A stretch of DNA of 39,241 nucleotides from a virus. The notes under the pieces are model-generated. The model worked only from the letters and a program-made list of their open reading frames with translations. It was not told where the DNA came from and searched no databases. The DNA is taken from the IMG/VR virus record IMGVR_UViG_3300015262_000003, positions 1-39,241 of that record; one strand, written 5' to 3'. Both the position numbers and the translations under genes were made by a program. Positions 14,105 through 22,394 of this stretch are shown here, piece by piece. Every line of letters begins with the position of its first letter. The stretch's first letter is position 1.

Positions 14105-14514
14105 TGTCTAACGATGATTTCCTTGACACAATCAACAAATGGATTGAAGAAACAGAAGAAACATTGGATAACGTATTACAAACTATCGTAATTATGGTTG
14201 GTAAAAGCGTTGTCACTTTATCACCAGTTGATACAGGTTTGTTTAAAGGTAATTGGCAACTTAGTATTGACGGAGCTACAACATCCAGTCTTTTGCGTGA
14301 AGATAAGATTGGGGATGTAACAATTGCTGATATTGCAAGGAAAGCAAACAGTTTCACAGCCGGTCAAGTTGCTTACATTCAGAACCATGTTCTTTATGGA
14401 TATGACCTTGAATATGGTAGCTCACCTCAAGCAAGAAACCCGGACGGTATGGTAAGAGTAACAGCGGTTAAATTCAGTCAGATTGTAGATGACGCTGTAC
14501 GTCTTCACAAGTAA
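14104..14514 (+). CDS. Tail completion/neck protein (HK97 gp10 / lambda Z-like)
   Basis: This 136-residue protein has S-P-V-D-T-G-L-F-K-G-N-W-Q near residues 39-51 and Y-D-L-E-Y-G-S-S-P-Q-A followed by G-M-V-R-V-T near residues 100-118. These are the two conserved patches of the HK97 gp10-like family that completes the head-proximal tail end. The first 35 residues form a long helix. The start overlaps the preceding stop, and the tail terminator gene follows 14 nt later, as in lambda Z-U order. Confidence 0.82.
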   Translation: MSNDDFLDTINKWIEETEETLDNVLQTIVIMVGKSVVTLSPVDTGLFKGNWQLSIDGATTSSLLREDKIGDVTIADIARKANSFTAGQVAYIQNHVLYGYDLEYGSSPQARNPDGMVRVTAVKFSQIVDDAVRLHK

Positions 14515-14528
14515 TTAAAGGAGAGTAT

Positions 14529-14939
14529 ATGAGTCATTCTAGAGTAAGGGCTTTATTCAACACAGCATTGTTAGCTTATGCAACACCAAAACAATATCGT
14601 GTTGCTACAGACAACGTTACATTCGTTCCAAAGACTAATGAGACATATCTAGCAGCGCATTTGATTCCTGCTGATACAACCACTAACACACTTGGTGGTG
14701 ATCATAAGAAATTCATTGGGATCTATCAGATTAAAGTTGTCACAGGAACAGGTGTATCAACCTCTGTATCAGACAACATCACACAAGACCTTCAGACTGT
14801 GTTCCAAGTAGACAAGTTGTTTACAAAGGACGGTTTCACAGTTCAAGTGGTAAGTCCTATCCATAGTCCAGAAGGTAGAGCACAAGAAGGAAGCTGGGTT
14901 GTCCCATGTTACTTCGAATATCGCTCTGACACGAATTAA
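14529..14939 (+). CDS. Tail terminator protein (lambda U-like, DUF4128 type)
   Basis: This 136-residue protein fits the DUF4128/tail-terminator pattern: an N-terminal helix (S-R-V-R-A-L-F-N-T-A-L), then Y-L-A-A-H-L-I-P-A, and the strand G-I-Y-Q-I-K-V-V followed by a T-Q-D-L-Q-T-V-F helix. The ending P-C-Y-F-E-Y-R-S is also usual. Tail terminators cap the tail tube once it reaches full length and form the joint with the neck. AAGGAG lies 7 nt before the ATG. Confidence 0.82.
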   Translation: MSHSRVRALFNTALLAYATPKQYRVATDNVTFVPKTNETYLAAHLIPADTTTNTLGGDHKKFIGIYQIKVVTGTGVSTSVSDNITQDLQTVFQVDKLFTKDGFTVQVVSPIHSPEGRAQEGSWVVPCYFEYRSDTN

Positions 14940-14985
14940 CGAGAGTTGATTCACACAAACATTCATTGATAAGAGGAATACAAAT

Positions 14986-15642
14986 ATGGCTTTTCGTTTG
15001 CCTAACGGCTCTACATTTGACTTTGCCGCTACTTACAGCGCTGATGTAACTATCACTGCAATTAGTAACGCTGCTACCGCTGTTGTTAGCGCTGCTGGTC
15101 ACACCTTTGTTGAAGGTGATATTGTTGTAATTACTTCTGGTTGGGTTAAAGTTACTGGTCGTGCTTTCCGCGTTGGTGAAGTTGCAAGCGGTACATTTGA
15201 ACTGGAAGGTTTGAACACTACTTCGACTGCTCGTTACCCAACCGGTAGTTCCGCTGGTACTGCTAAGAAAGTAGCAACTTGGGTCAATATCCCACAGATT
15301 ACTGAAGTAGCTTCTAGTGGTGGTGAGCAACAATTCTACCAATTCGGTTTCTTGGAAGAAGACGAAGATCGTCAAATCCCAACAACTAAATCCCCATCGA
15401 CTCTGACTCTGACTGTAGCGGATGACCCTTCGCAACCGTTCGTTCCAGTTGTTGAGCAAGCTGATGAACTGAAAGAAGAACGTATTCAACGTCTCAACTT
15501 GGTCAACGGTGATACCATTCTGTATAACAGTATCGCTTCGATCACTAATACACCAAGTCTTACCCGTAACCAACTGATGGTTCGTACTATCACCCTTGCT
15601 CAACAAGGTCGGGTCACTAGGTATCAAGGCGTAAGTGCATAA
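14986..15642 (+). CDS. Major tail (tube) protein
   Basis: This 218-residue protein is in the lambda V position. The N-terminal domain is beta-rich with A-G-H-T-F-V-E-G-D-I-V-V-I-T-S-G-W and G-R-A-F-R-V. A later segment, E-E-D-E-D-R-Q-I-P-T-T-K-S-P-S-T-L, then T-L-T-V-A-D-D-P, is characteristic of siphophage tube proteins that stack in hexameric rings. Codon use is biased like that of the capsid gene, in line with high copy number. A terminator follows. Confidence 0.85.
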   Translation: MAFRLPNGSTFDFAATYSADVTITAISNAATAVVSAAGHTFVEGDIVVITSGWVKVTGRAFRVGEVASGTFELEGLNTTSTARYPTGSSAGTAKKVATWVNIPQITEVASSGGEQQFYQFGFLEEDEDRQIPTTKSPSTLTLTVADDPSQPFVPVVEQADELKEERIQRLNLVNGDTILYNSIASITNTPSLTRNQLMVRTITLAQQGRVTRYQGVSA

Positions 15643-15652
15643 GATGTAAACA

Positions 15653-15692
15653 AGCCCTTGCCTTACTTTAGGGTGAGGGCTTTCTTTTCTAA
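15653..15692 (+). terminator. Terminator after tail tube gene
   Basis: AGCCCTTGCCTT (15653-15664) pairs with AGGGTGAGGGCT (15670-15681) through several G-U pairs, with a short loop and then TTCTTTTCT. It would reduce read-through from the tube gene into the chaperone genes. Confidence 0.75.
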
Positions 15693-15704
15693 GGAGATTA
15701 TAAA

Positions 15705-16085
15705 ATGGCTAAATCGTTTAAGATTCAAACTAACCCAACATTCAAAGCAGTGGTTAAAGTTCCACGTGTTGGTGCTGACCCGCTCGACATCACATTCACA
15801 TTCAAAGTGAAAGACCGTAAAGAACTGGCTAAGATGTTTGGTGAATGGAAAGCTGCCCACCAAGAACTCGTTAAAGATTCCGAAGATTATTCGTTGGAAG
15901 ATTGGGCTGAGAAAGAAATTGAAATGCAAGTTAAGCAGTTGAAAGACATTGTTGTTGGTTGGGGTTTTGATGATGAATTCAATGATGAAAATATCGAAGC
16001 TTTGGTAAGTTCTGTTATTTCTGTTACTGATGAAATTCAATTGACATATAACGAAGCTTATTCTCGGGCTCGCTCGGGAAACTAA
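15705..16085 (+). CDS. Tail assembly chaperone (lambda G-like)
   Basis: This 126-residue protein begins with an AAGGAG ribosome binding site 8 nt upstream. P-T-F-K-A-V-V-K-V-P and D-I-T-F-T-F-K-V-K-D-R-K-E-L (residues 11-40) match phage tail assembly chaperones. It ends in R-A-R-S-G-N, where codons read tcG-GGA-AAC-TAA, an exact -1 slippery heptamer directly before the stop. In lambda, gpG and its frameshift product gpGT coat the tape measure and recruit tube subunits; neither remains in the virion. Confidence 0.9.
   Translation: MAKSFKIQTNPTFKAVVKVPRVGADPLDITFTFKVKDRKELAKMFGEWKAAHQELVKDSEDYSLEDWAEKEIEMQVKQLKDIVVGWGFDDEFNDENIEALVSSVISVTDEIQLTYNEAYSRARSGN
16076..16082 (+). promoter_or_regulatory. 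Programmed -1 ribosomal frameshift site
   Basis: G_GGA_AAC sits in the zero frame of the chaperone gene, followed at once by TAA. A -1 slip continues as AAA-CTA-ATA-ACC in the frame of the downstream T-like sequence. The lambda counterpart uses GGGAAAG. No clear downstream stem was identified. Confidence 0.88.
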
Positions 16086-16414
16086 TAACCGCTGCACACG
16101 CCATGTATGAACGGGAAGCAAATGCTCATCAAGCAGGATTGTTTGGTTTAAAGCTTGATGAGATTCCACCAGAGATTATTGAAGTTTGGGATATTAACTG
16201 GCCAGTATTTAGTATATTTCATTCAATGTCTACGCAATGGCGTGTGGGTATGGGCGGAGCTACAGGATTGGATTATTCAGCAATACCAGTAGTAGCTAAG
16301 ATGCTGGGTTTCAAAAAGAAAGACATACAAGACATGTTCCCCGACATTCAAGTGATGGAGAACGAAGCACTCATCACTATGGGAGAAAATAAAGAAGATG
16401 CCAACGATAGCTGA
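16082..16414 (+). CDS. T-like part of GT tail assembly chaperone (by -1 frameshift; DUF1799)
   Basis: This frame continues the G protein after the -1 slip at 16076-16082. The fusion (about 236 residues) reads L-I-T-A-A-H-A-M-Y-E-R-E across the join. An ATG at 16103 exists, but it has no ribosome binding site, which supports frameshift-only expression. The T part contains W-D-I-N-W-P-V-F near residues 37-44 and Q-W-R-V-G-M-G-G-A-T-G-L-D-Y, the DUF1799 signature. In lambda the T domain binds tube subunits while G binds the tape measure. It overlaps the tape measure start by 17 nt. Confidence 0.88.
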   Translation, partial: LITAAHAMYEREANAHQAGLFGLKLDEIPPEIIEVWDINWPVFSIFHSMSTQWRVGMGGATGLDYSAIPVVAKMLGFKKKDIQDMFPDIQVMENEALITMGENKEDANDS

Positions 16415-19400
16415 GTTACAGATTAATGTGGACAGTTCTCCAACAGAGAGGGCTACCAAAGCATTAGTTGATTTTGCAAATGCTGCTGATAAAGCGGCAA
16501 CCGCTGGTAAGAACAAACGTGTATCTGATGAAGGTGCTTCGTCTGCTTCCAGTAAGAGTGCAAAAGCTGAACAAGACCTAAGTACCGTAATTGATATCCA
16601 AGCTAAGAAACTCGCTAACCTTGCTGAACAACGCAAGAAGCTTGAAAGTTCTGGTTTGAAGAGTAATGCACCAGAAGAGTATAAGCGTCTAAATAGTGTG
16701 ATTGATGCAAACATTGCCCTCGTAACTCGACAAGGTACTGCTGTTGATACACTCAATGCTAAACAATCTGGTGATGCAACACGCCGTCAAGCTCTAGTTG
16801 ATGCTGAGATTAAAGCTCAGGAACGACTTGTTAAACAATCTGAGAATCAAGCCAAAGCTGTATCTTCAGCAGCAGCTCAACAGAATGCGCAAGTTGAAGC
16901 CACTATTGCTGGATTAGATCGACAAGTTGCAGCTCAGCTTAAATATAACCAGACAATTGAGACACTGAATAAAGCTAGAGCTACAGGTGGTATGAGTGGT
17001 GGTAGCGGAGGTATGTCAAGTGCTGAGTATGATACTTGGGTTAAACTTGCTGCTGCTCGCCGTGACGCTGCCTTAGCGCTTGAGGATAACTCTAAAGCTA
17101 ACGCTTCTGCTCAAGCAAAACTCACTAACATGGAAGCAACTCTTGGTAAGATCGAGCGTGCTGAAGTTGGTTACGCTAAAGCTGTGAGTATTCTTGATGA
17201 CAACTTGAAACGTAGTCTTATTACAACTGAACAGTATGATGTAAAGCTTGCTGCTTTTGCTGATAAGCGTGATAGGTCAATTAAAGCTGCTAACGATAAC
17301 TCTGCTGCTGAAGCACGTTTTGCTTCTCAATTGAAGAGTGTTGTTGGTGCATATGATCCTGTCCAACGTGCTCAAGATCAATATAACTCTTCTGTGGTTA
17401 TTTTGTCCAAAGGTTTACAAGAAGGTAAGATTAGTCAAGAAGCTTATAACAAAGCTCTGATTGAACAAAAGGCTGCACTTGATGGTGTTAAGGATGCATC
17501 AAAAGGAAATGCTAACCTTTCCAGTCAATATGAAGATGCTCTTGGTAAATTGGTTCCTTATCGTACAGAACTTAAGAACCTTGAACAACAAGAGAAAGTT
17601 CTTCAAGCTCAGAAAGCGGCTGGTAAAGTTCAAACTGCCCAACAAATTGCTGACTACGATCAAGCAACAGCTGCAATCAATCGACAACGTATGGAATATG
17701 AGAAGCGTATTAAAGCCGGTAATGCTGCTGGTATTACATTCAAACAAGAGCAAGCAGCTATGCGCGGGCTACCTGCTCAGTTCACAGACATCGTAGTTTC
17801 CCTGCAAGGTGGACAGGCACCTTTGACTGTTTTGCTTCAACAAGGTGGACAGATCAAGGATATGTTTGGTGGTATTGTTCCAGCGTTAGGTGCAGTTGGT
17901 CGTGGTCTTCTCATGATTCTAAATCCCGCTACATTGGCTGCTGCTGCTATTGCTTTGATTGGATATGAAGCATATCAAGGTAGTCAAGAAATGGTTGAGT
18001 TTAACAAAGCCATGATTGCTAGTGGTGGATATGCTGGTGTATCAGCAAGTCAGTATACAGAGTTCCGTAATCAGATTGACAATGTAGTTGGTACTGCTGC
18101 TCAAGCGTCTGCTGCTTTAACAGCACTTGAAAAGAGCGGTAAGATTACAGGTGATATGTTTGTTCAAATTGGTATCGCTGCAATCAATATGCAGAAAGCA
18201 ACTGGTCAAGCTATCCAACAAACAGTTGATGACTTTGCTTCACTTGGTAAAGATCCGGTTCAGGCTGTAATTACTCTTGATGACAAATATAAATTCCTAA
18301 CTGCCTCAGTCCTGTCTCAAATTGATGCACTTCAACGACAAGGTGATATTCAAGGTGCTGTAACATTAGCTCAACATGAAATGGCAGATGCTACTGAAAA
18401 GATGGCTGCTAAGATGGTTGACAATCTTGGTTTTGCTGAGCGCGCATGGAATGGATTCAAGAATGTTGTTGGTGAAGTTGGTAGTGCAATCGCCGGTATC
18501 GGTAGAGATACCACACTTGCTGACAGAATGGCACAAGTTATTGAGAATGAAACTTCGTGGCGTAGTCAGCTGAGTCAAAAAGGAATCTTTGAGTCAAAAG
18601 AAGATGCACAGAAACGTGTTGACAATGACCCTCAGTTGAAACTATATGCTGAACGTAAGAAACAACTTCAGATATTGATAGACTTTGAGAAGTTTGGTGC
18701 GCAACAAACAGCAGAAGCAGAACGCAGTCGTCAAAGTGCTGTAAGTGCTCAAGCTAGGCAGAATGCTGGTGCTAAGTCTGCGCAATCACCAGTTGAAAAA
18801 GCTCGTGAAGAGTTGGATATTGCTCAACGTGATCAAAAGTTAATTATCAGCGAAGCTGCTAAGAAAGGTGAAGAACTTACAGCGACTCAGTTAAGTAACT
18901 ACACCAAATATAAAGCTGACCTTGATCGCAAGTTAAAAGATGCTTTAGATGCTGAAGCTAAGAAAGGTAAAACTCCAACCGCTCCGGCTCAAACTCAAGA
19001 ACTTCAAGAAGTTAAGAGTAACTTGGATTTAATACTTGCTGAATATGGTGGTTACTATAAAAAAGTAACAGCTTTAGGTGATGCCAACCTTGTTTCTAAA
19101 GCTGCTACATTTGCCTCTCAAAAGGCAATCCTTGAAGCTGAATCTAAAGCTGTTTCAAGTTCTTATGATGAACAGATTGAAGCAATCAAGAAACTTCAAG
19201 GTGTCAAGTCTAATAGTGCCTCGACAAATGTATCTTTGGATAACCAACTTACTAAAGCTCAAGCTGCGAAGCTTAAGGCTGAAGAAGAGTATTCAAGTAA
19301 ACAAGAAGTGTTGGCTTCAAAAGAGAAAGGTTTCTATGATTCTCGTACAGCCAGTATTGAAGCTTACAATGATGCACTACGTCAGCAAGTAGAGAACACT

Positions 19401-20405
19401 AAGATTTCTGGTGAACGTGCTGTCGCTGCCGTTGGTCAAGGTGATCGCCAAGGTAAGTTGAATGATGATTTAGCTCAAGCTGATCGTGACTACGCTAAAG
19501 AACAGTTGAAGTTGTCGAAACAGAAGTTGACTATGGACCCTGAAGAGTTTGCTGCTAACATGGTAAACCTCAAAGCCGCTCATACAGACATGACTGACCA
19601 GATCATTAAGAATGATGCTGATATTCAAGCAGCTAATGGTGATTGGACTAATGGTTTGACTAAGGCATTGCAAAATGCTGCTGATGAAGGTGCAAACTTT
19701 GCTTCTTCTGTAAACTCAGCTGTATCAGGTGCCTTTGATAGTATGGGTGAAGCAATGGGGACATTTGCCACAACTGGTAAACTCAACTTCAGATCATTGA
19801 CTGTTAGTATTCTTTCTGACATGGCTAAGATCGCTGCTCGCCAAGCAACAAGTGGTGCATTGAGTAGCTTGTTTGGTATGGCTATGACTGCATATGGTGC
19901 GTACAGTGGTGCAGGCGCTAATGGATTGGCAGCTGGTAGTGCTGGTGCTGTATCTTCAGCAGCTGGTGCAACTCAAGCTGGTTATTCTAACTTGGGAAGC
20001 TGGCAAGCTAAAGGTGGTGGTTGGACTGGTGGTACACAGTTCTTCGCACAAGGTGGTGCATTCACTAATAGTGTTGTGTCTAGCCCTACATCTTTCGGTA
20101 TGTCTGGTGGTCAACGTGGTGTTATGGGTGAAGCTGGTCCTGAAGCTATTGTTCCATTGGCTCGTTCTTCGGATGGCAGCTTAGGTGTTCGTATGATGGG
20201 TGGTCAATCCAGCGGCACAGGTGGTGGCGTTCAAGTCTTTGTGAACATTGATGGTAATGGTAACGCTAGCTCTAGTTCTGATGAACCTGCTATGAATCAA
20301 TTCGGTAGCGAACTCGGCGCGTTTGTAGAAGCCAAGTACCGTGCACTTCAAGCAAGGGATTTAAAAGACGGTGGTTCTTTGAATACCGCTATTAAAAACA
20401 AGTAA
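16398..20405 (+). CDS. Tail tape measure protein (lambda H-like)
   Basis: This 1335-residue protein sets tail length and is ejected with the DNA. The first 450 residues are Ala/Lys/Gln-rich helices. L-P-A-Q-F-T-D-I-V-V-S-L-Q-G-G-Q at about 455-470 and V-L-L-Q-Q-G-G-Q-I-K-D-M-F-G-G are highly conserved in lambda H relatives. A hydrophobic stretch follows (about 490-525, A-T-L-A-A-A-A-I-A-L-I-G). Long coiled-coil segments fill 700-1100. The C-terminal M-G-E-A-G-P-E-A-I-V-P-L-A-R near 1240 is the usual closing motif. At about 0.15 nm per residue the tail would be near 200 nm. Confidence 0.95.
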   Translation: MPTIAELQINVDSSPTERATKALVDFANAADKAATAGKNKRVSDEGASSASSKSAKAEQDLSTVIDIQAKKLANLAEQRKKLESSGLKSNAPEEYKRLNSVIDANIALVTRQGTAVDTLNAKQSGDATRRQALVDAEIKAQERLVKQSENQAKAVSSAAAQQNAQVEATIAGLDRQVAAQLKYNQTIETLNKARATGGMSGGSGGMSSAEYDTWVKLAAARRDAALALEDNSKANASAQAKLTNMEATLGKIERAEVGYAKAVSILDDNLKRSLITTEQYDVKLAAFADKRDRSIKAANDNSAAEARFASQLKSVVGAYDPVQRAQDQYNSSVVILSKGLQEGKISQEAYNKALIEQKAALDGVKDASKGNANLSSQYEDALGKLVPYRTELKNLEQQEKVLQAQKAAGKVQTAQQIADYDQATAAINRQRMEYEKRIKAGNAAGITFKQEQAAMRGLPAQFTDIVVSLQGGQAPLTVLLQQGGQIKDMFGGIVPALGAVGRGLLMILNPATLAAAAIALIGYEAYQGSQEMVEFNKAMIASGGYAGVSASQYTEFRNQIDNVVGTAAQASAALTALEKSGKITGDMFVQIGIAAINMQKATGQAIQQTVDDFASLGKDPVQAVITLDDKYKFLTASVLSQIDALQRQGDIQGAVTLAQHEMADATEKMAAKMVDNLGFAERAWNGFKNVVGEVGSAIAGIGRDTTLADRMAQVIENETSWRSQLSQKGIFESKEDAQKRVDNDPQLKLYAERKKQLQILIDFEKFGAQQTAEAERSRQSAVSAQARQNAGAKSAQSPVEKAREELDIAQRDQKLIISEAAKKGEELTATQLSNYTKYKADLDRKLKDALDAEAKKGKTPTAPAQTQELQEVKSNLDLILAEYGGYYKKVTALGDANLVSKAATFASQKAILEAESKAVSSSYDEQIEAIKKLQGVKSNSASTNVSLDNQLTKAQAAKLKAEEEYSSKQEVLASKEKGFYDSRTASIEAYNDALRQQVENTKISGERAVAAVGQGDRQGKLNDDLAQADRDYAKEQLKLSKQKLTMDPEEFAANMVNLKAAHTDMTDQIIKNDADIQAANGDWTNGLTKALQNAADEGANFASSVNSAVSGAFDSMGEAMGTFATTGKLNFRSLTVSILSDMAKIAARQATSGALSSLFGMAMTAYGAYSGAGANGLAAGSAGAVSSAAGATQAGYSNLGSWQAKGGGWTGGTQFFAQGGAFTNSVVSSPTSFGMSGGQRGVMGEAGPEAIVPLARSSDGSLGVRMMGGQSSGTGGGVQVFVNIDGNGNASSSSDEPAMNQFGSELGAFVEAKYRALQARDLKDGGSLNTAIKNK

Positions 20406-20409
20406 CCCA

Positions 20410-20439
20410 TTGACAAAAACTATAATAGTGTAGTAAAAT
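20410..20439 (+). promoter_or_regulatory. Sigma70-like promoter before minor tail genes
   Basis: TTGACA (20410-20415) and TAAAAT (20434-20439) are 18 bp apart. The expected start near 20446 is only about 5 nt before a terminator-like hairpin, so output may be attenuated or protected by a 5' stem. Confidence 0.5.
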
Positions 20440-20450
20440 TTGTAAACATT

Positions 20451-20480
20451 AAGGGACTTCTTAGTCCCTTTTCTTATTTC
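20451..20480 (+). terminator. Terminator-like hairpin between tape measure and tail tip genes
   Basis: AAGGGACT and AGTCCCTT form a perfect 8-bp stem with loop TCTT, followed by TTCTTATTT. It follows the tape measure gene and also lies at the 5' end of the transcript predicted from the promoter at 20410. Confidence 0.75.
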
Positions 20481-20496
20481 TGGAGATTGATAAATA

Positions 20497-20841
20497 ATGG
20501 TTAAGACATTTGGTTGGAAAGTTGAACGTGGACCATCACCGTCGATTAATTATCGAACTGTCGTTTCACAGTTTGGTGATGGGTACAAACAGGTGAGTAC
20601 AGATGGTATCAACACCAAGGAAGAATCTTACACAATCACAGTTCATGCTTATAAAGAATTAGCTAAAACCATTATGGCTTTCTTTGATGAACATAATGGC
20701 AGCAAAAGTTTCTACTGGACACCACCACTTGGACCACTTGGTTTGTACACTTGTGCTGATGCTGCCCCAATGGATAAAGGTGGTGGTTTGTATACCATTA
20801 CGGGAACATTCGTGAAGACATTTGCAAGCTTGGGGGTATAA
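20497..20841 (+). CDS. Minor tail protein (lambda M-like)
   Basis: This 114-residue protein carries the Phage_min_tail pattern: Y-R-T-V-V-S-Q-F-G-D-G-Y-K-Q near residues 19-32, G-S-K-S-F-Y-W-T-P-P near 68-77, then Y-T-C-A-D-A and a final F-V-K-T-F-A. Lambda gpM is needed to finish the tail tip and lies between H and L, as here. The next gene starts one base after its stop codon. Confidence 0.9.
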   Translation: MVKTFGWKVERGPSPSINYRTVVSQFGDGYKQVSTDGINTKEESYTITVHAYKELAKTIMAFFDEHNGSKSFYWTPPLGPLGLYTCADAAPMDKGGGLYTITGTFVKTFASLGV

Positions 20842-21582
20842 ATGGCAACGACTGATATTTTACAAACAATTCAAGAGCTAGAGCCGGGTGGTAAAGTCAA
20901 ACTGATTGAGGTTGATTGCACAGAGTTTTTCGGTGATATCCTACGATTCCATAATTATAATGTACCATATACTGAAGCTGAATTGATTGCACTTCGTAAC
21001 GCTGGTGTTAATGAAATTCCAACCAAGAGTATCTTCTTTGGTGGTATTGAATATAAATGTTGGCCTTATCAATTGGATGGTATTGAACTTGACGGTTCAG
21101 GTAGTAGCCCAACACCAACATTGCAAGTAAGTAACATTGATGGATCAACATCCAGATTGTGCCTTGAATTGCAAAACCTATTTGGTGCCGTTGTCACAGA
21201 ACGTACAACATTTCGTCAATATCTTGATGACGGTGTTGATGCTGATCCAACTATGGAATTTACACAAGTTTGGTATATTTGCCGAAAGAGTGGTGAGAAT
21301 CCAAAGTCAGTAACGTTTGAATTGTCTAGTCCTGCTGATTTAACTGGTCAAAAGTTACCACGTCGTCAGATTCACTCAATGTGTCATTGGGCATTGAACA
21401 ATGGTTATCGTGGTCCTGACTGTGGATATACAGGCACTAATTACTTTACAGACAAAGGTGTTCCTACTTCAAACCCTGCTTTAGATAGTTGTGGTGGTTT
21501 GTGTTCTGATTGCAAGTTGCGATTTGGTGCAGAAGCTGAACTTCCTTTTGGTGGATTTATTGCAAGCAGCTTAATTAGCTAA
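20842..21582 (+). CDS. Minor tail protein (lambda L-like, Fe-S type)
   Basis: This 246-residue protein matches lambda gpL. The N-terminal two thirds hold the tail-hub fold (L-R-F-H-N-Y, then F-F-G-G-I-E-Y-K-C-W-P). The C-terminal part has cysteines at about 181, 194, 217, 221 and 224, in the arrangement C-H-W, P-D-C-G-Y-T-G and S-C-G-G-L-C-S-D-C. In lambda such cysteines bind an iron-sulfur cluster. It bridges the tube and the tip protein J. The ribosome binding site of the next gene overlaps the stop. Confidence 0.9.
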   Translation: MATTDILQTIQELEPGGKVKLIEVDCTEFFGDILRFHNYNVPYTEAELIALRNAGVNEIPTKSIFFGGIEYKCWPYQLDGIELDGSGSSPTPTLQVSNIDGSTSRLCLELQNLFGAVVTERTTFRQYLDDGVDADPTMEFTQVWYICRKSGENPKSVTFELSSPADLTGQKLPRRQIHSMCHWALNNGYRGPDCGYTGTNYFTDKGVPTSNPALDSCGGLCSDCKLRFGAEAELPFGGFIASSLIS

Positions 21583-21593
21583 GGAGATTGAGA

Positions 21594-22394
21594 GTGGTGA
21601 GAATTCCAAAACAACTTAAAACTAAAACAATTGACGCCATTCTCAAACATGCCGAAGATGATTATCCAAATGAAGCGTGTGGTGTTGTTGTGTTAAATGG
21701 TAAGAAAGAGTTGTACGTCAGATGTTTGAACATTGCCAAAGATCCAACTCAAGACTTTAAGATGTGTCCTGAATCATTCATGGATGCTGAAGAAAAAGGT
21801 GATGTTATCGGTATTGTTCATAGTCATCCAGATGGAACATCTAAACCAAGCTTACATGACCTTGCAGTTATGAGCGTAAACCGAGAGATAGAGCTAGAAA
21901 TCAACCCTGAAAGCGACGTTATCCCTTGGCACATAGTATCATGGCCTGAAGGTGATTATCGTCAAATTACCCCTCAAATTCACGAAGGATTATTGGGTAG
22001 ACAGTTTGTACACGGTGTTTGGGATTGTTGGCAAACATGCTCTGATTACTACAGCAAGTATCATGGTATCAAGTTTGATAGATTTGAACGTGAAGACTTG
22101 TGGTGGGAGAATAAAGATGGACCTTCGTTGTATGAAGATTTTTATGAAGGTGCTGGTTTCTACAAAGTTGATACACCACAAGCTGGTGACATGATTGTAA
22201 TGCAAATCGGCAGAAGTTTTCACCCTAATCATGCTGGTATTTATCTTGGTATCACTGACAACTTTGAAGGTCAAGGGTTGCATGGTGGCCCATTCATGTT
22301 ACATCACATGTACGATAAGAAAAGCGAAATCATTGTGTACGGGGGTCAATGGTCGCAACGAACTAGAATGATCCTCAGACATAAGGAGATATAA
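21594..22394 (+). CDS. Tail tip assembly protease (lambda K-like, JAMM + NlpC/P60)
   Basis: A TTG at 21588 lies only 1 nt after AAGGAG (21581-21586), so the GTG at 21594 (7-nt spacer) is the better start, giving 266 residues. The N-terminal JAB/MPN domain has Glu27, then H-S-H-P (His76, His78), Ser86 and Asp89, a full JAMM zinc-peptidase set. The C-terminal NlpC/P60 domain has V-W-D-C-W with nucleophile Cys145 and N-H-A-G-I-Y with His213. Lambda gpK takes part in tip assembly; the second domain suggests peptidoglycan cleavage during entry. Both active sites look intact. Confidence 0.9.
   Translation: MVRIPKQLKTKTIDAILKHAEDDYPNEACGVVVLNGKKELYVRCLNIAKDPTQDFKMCPESFMDAEEKGDVIGIVHSHPDGTSKPSLHDLAVMSVNREIELEINPESDVIPWHIVSWPEGDYRQITPQIHEGLLGRQFVHGVWDCWQTCSDYYSKYHGIKFDRFEREDLWWENKDGPSLYEDFYEGAGFYKVDTPQAGDMIVMQIGRSFHPNHAGIYLGITDNFEGQGLHGGPFMLHHMYDKKSEIIVYGGQWSQRTRMILRHKEI

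Noticed and set aside
14857-15627. Long minus-strand open frame opposite the tail tube gene
   Set aside because: A shadow of the biased tube gene; Ser/Thr/Asn-rich composition typical of antisense translation.
20421-20426. Perfect TATAAT as a -10 box
   Set aside because: No -35 box lies at 16-18 bp upstream; the TTGACA fits TAAAAT at 20434 better.
21588-21593. TTG start for the K-like gene
   Set aside because: Only 1 nt separates it from AAGGAG; the GTG at 21594 has normal spacing.
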